A stretch of DNA of 64,000 nucleotides, taken from an uncultured Bacteroidia bacterium (GTDB lineage: Bacteria > Bacteroidota > Bacteroidia > Bacteroidales > Prolixibacteraceae). Below the pieces are notes generated by a model. The model worked only from the letters and a program-made list of their open reading frames with translations, did no database searches and was not told the origin of the DNA. The stretch covers positions 1-64,000 of the forward strand of contig CAIUUO010000154.1 of the NCBI GenBank assembly GCA_903902325.1. The letters are read 5' to 3'. Of the stretch, positions 61,940 to 64,000 are shown piece by piece (the stretch's first letter is position 1; the number at the start of each line of letters is the position of its first letter). A program made the translations under genes and the position numbers.

Positions 61940-64000
61940 TTAAAGTTGAATTACCTGCGTCAGCCGAATGTCTTCGGATGAAGCCCCCACCATGATGGTA
62001 TAATTACCTTTCGGCGTGATGAATTTCTTTTGGCTGTCGTCCCAGCACCGAAGCTGGGCCTTCTCCAGTGCAATGGTCACATTTTCCGTTTTGCCCTTTT
62101 TGACATGGACGCGCTGAAAACCCTTGAGTTGTTTGATCGGCATCGGACGGTCCATTTGCGGCAGTTTTACATAAACCTGGGCAACTTCATCGCCATCCAT
62201 TTTGCCGCTGTTTTTGAGGTCAAAGCTTACATTGATTTTGGGTCCCTGATCCGCCATCTTCATATTGCTGTACTTGAATCCGGTATAGCTCAGACCATAT
62301 CCGAACGGATAGAGTGGCTTGCCCTGGAAATACTGGTAAGTACGCCCCTTGGCAATATCGTAGTCATCAAACGGGGGCAGGTCATCCATGCTGTTGTAAA
62401 AGGTGAGCGGAAGCCTTCCGGCAGGATTGTAGTCGCCAAACAACACCTCGGCAACTGCGGTTCCACCCTGTTCCCCGGGGTACCAGGCATCCACGACGGC
62501 AGGAATGTGGTCATTGATCCATCCGATGGCCAGCGAACTCCCGGCTACCAAAACCACAACGGTTTTCGGATTGGCCTTGTAAAGGGTCTGAATGAAAACT
62601 TCCTGGTCTTTGGAAAGCCGGATTGTCTCCCGGTCCTGGCCTTCGCTCTCGAAATTCTTGTTCATACCCAGGACGGCCACCGTCACCTCGCAGCTTTTGG
62701 CGCACTGGACAGATTCGGCAAAGAGCGAAGTGAAATCTGTGGTTACCTGCGGAGACTTCCAGTAGAGCTTGGCAGTTGCATCCCTTTTCACGAAGTAATC
62801 TGCAGTCAGATCGTATTCCTTGCCGGCTTCCAGATCCACATCCGCGAAATCTGTTTTGGTCGCCTTACGTTTCCAGGAGTCGAGTACAGTTTTACCGTTG
62901 ATGGCCAAACGGCATCCGTCATGGGCCAGGAAACCGAGCGAGTATTTTCCCGAAATCGTCGGCTTTAACTTGCCCGACCAGCGGACGGAAAAGCTGTTGA
63001 CAGGCAAAAAAGCGTCGGGTTTCTGGTTGGCAGGTTCCAGATTGATGTTCTCCTCCTGGCGGGTTTTTGGTTCGCCTTCCAGGGTCATGTTGGTGAAATA
63101 GGAGGCTTTCAATCCATCGGGGAAGAACCCTTTCGCGATCAGTTCATAGCCCTCCAGTCCGTTGACGGGCTGCCAGGGTGCATAAGCAATTCTGACACTT
63201 TTGCCAACCTTGTTTTTTATACCCTGGAGTATTGAAACAGGTTCACCTACCGGGACGCCACTGTAATCGCCGAATTCCGTATTGCCGGCATTGATACCCA
63301 CCACGGCGATCGATTTTACAGTTTTACTGTTAATTGGAAGGATACCGTTGTTTTTCAGCAGCACCATGCTCTCTCTCGCTGCTTCAAGCGCAAGTGCCTT
63401 GTGTGCCGGAGATCCGACGACTGTTGGAGATATCTTGTTGTAGGGATTCAGCTCAGGATCATCGAACAATCCAAGCCTCATCCTGGCCCTCAGCACCCTG
63501 AAGGCTGCCGTGTCGATATCAGCCACCGTGATCATCCCCAGTTTGTAGGCATTCAGCATGGGTTCCTTGTAGACATTGTCGCCGCACTCCAGATCCAGTC
63601 CGGCCTTGATGGAAACCATCGCTGCCAGCTCTTTTGTTTTCACGTACTGATGCGAGGAGACCAGATTTCCCGGACCGCCGCAATCGGAAACCACATACCC
63701 ATTGAAGCCCCAGTCCTGGCGCAGTACTTTCGTCAGAAGCCAGGGATTGGCGGTACACGGTACATCGTTGATCGCGTTGTAGGCCGCCATGATGGAGGCA
63801 CATTTCCCCTCCTTCACGCAGGCTTCGTAAGCAGGAAGGTAATATTCCCGCAGGATTCTTTCGGAGATGATGGCATTGCACGAAAAGCGGTTGTGCTCTT
63901 CGTTGTTGGCGGCAAAATGCTTCGGTGTCGAAACCACCTTGAGGTACTTCGGATCATTTCCCTGCAGACCTTTCACGAACTGAACCGCCAGGACGCCCGC
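61940..64000 (-). CDS. GH3 family glycoside hydrolase with PA14-like insert; 5' end beyond the window
   Basis: KGLQGNDPKYLKVVSTPKHFAANNEEHNRFSCNA, GYVVSDCGGPGNLVSSH, PA14-like FSVRWSGKLKPTISGKYSLGFLAHDGCRLAINGKTVLDSW; frame stays open to 64000 (AGVLAVQFVKGLQG), so GTG 63976 is not the start. Confidence 0.93.
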   Translation of the reverse strand, partial: AGVLAVQFVKGLQGNDPKYLKVVSTPKHFAANNEEHNRFSCNAIISERILREYYLPAYEACVKEGKCASIMAAYNAINDVPCTANPWLLTKVLRQDWGFNGYVVSDCGGPGNLVSSHQYVKTKELAAMVSIKAGLDLECGDNVYKEPMLNAYKLGMITVADIDTAAFRVLRARMRLGLFDDPELNPYNKISPTVVGSPAHKALALEAARESMVLLKNNGILPINSKTVKSIAVVGINAGNTEFGDYSGVPVGEPVSILQGIKNKVGKSVRIAYAPWQPVNGLEGYELIAKGFFPDGLKASYFTNMTLEGEPKTRQEENINLEPANQKPDAFLPVNSFSVRWSGKLKPTISGKYSLGFLAHDGCRLAINGKTVLDSWKRKATKTDFADVDLEAGKEYDLTADYFVKRDATAKLYWKSPQVTTDFTSLFAESVQCAKSCEVTVAVLGMNKNFESEGQDRETIRLSKDQEVFIQTLYKANPKTVVVLVAGSSLAIGWINDHIPAVVDAWYPGEQGGTAVAEVLFGDYNPAGRLPLTFYNSMDDLPPFDDYDIAKGRTYQYFQGKPLYPFGYGLSYTGFKYSNMKMADQGPKINVSFDLKNSGKMDGDEVAQVYVKLPQMDRPMPIKQLKGFQRVHVKKGKTENVTIALEKAQLRCWDDSQKKFITPKGNYTIMVGASSEDIRLTQVIQL

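Noticed and set aside
62030-62968. 312-aa plus-strand ORF opposite the second GH3
   Set aside because: Shadow ORF; same reasoning. Also applies to 5135-5956, 26956-27831, 38292-39185, 48951-49730 and other antisense entries in the track.
1-64000. tRNA, rRNA, integrase or IS transposase genes
   Set aside because: None recognised in the ORF list or by eye; the region shows no clear genomic-island boundary genes, so no mobile-element call is made.

Overview
Bacteroidota-type chromosomal segment (inferred from the TonB receptor type, gene content and a TAnnTTTG-like promoter box). It is dominated by a large carbohydrate-degradation region, almost entirely on the minus strand, split in two (about 0.1-7.5 kb and 13.6-64 kb) by a housekeeping-like island at 7.7-13.6 kb. 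The carbohydrate region encodes a ThuA-like protein, three Tat-signal Gfo/Idh/MocA oxidoreductases, DUF1080 and DUF1961 proteins, two GH105-type hydrolases, two Cys-type sulfatases, GH92, GH43-like, GH95 and GH95-like, two GH27, GH29, two GH3 (one cut by the right edge), an esterase, and at least eight large secreted proteins I cannot place in a characterised family. No SusC/SusD pair and no recognisable PUL regulator is visible. The only TonB-dependent receptor is an Oar-like protein on the plus strand. Most notable: (1) a NapC/NrfH-like tetraheme cytochrome fused to an FGE/SUMF1-fold domain lacking the catalytic cysteines, 3 bp upstream of a Tat-exported oxidoreductase; (2) six (alpha/alpha)-toroid-like secreted proteins, several with an N-H motif, that could be the missing lyases feeding the GH105s; (3) two paralogous putative TIM-barrel enzymes of unknown family; (4) a HigBA-type toxin-antitoxin locus whose toxin has an in-frame TGA at codon 7; (5) about ten copies of a palindromic CCTTTGTG/CACAAAGG-type intergenic repeat, one pair of which provides both ends of a GH27 reading frame; (6) an adjacent NifU-like/GGGtGRT gene pair. 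All family calls come from reading the translations; no searches were run.
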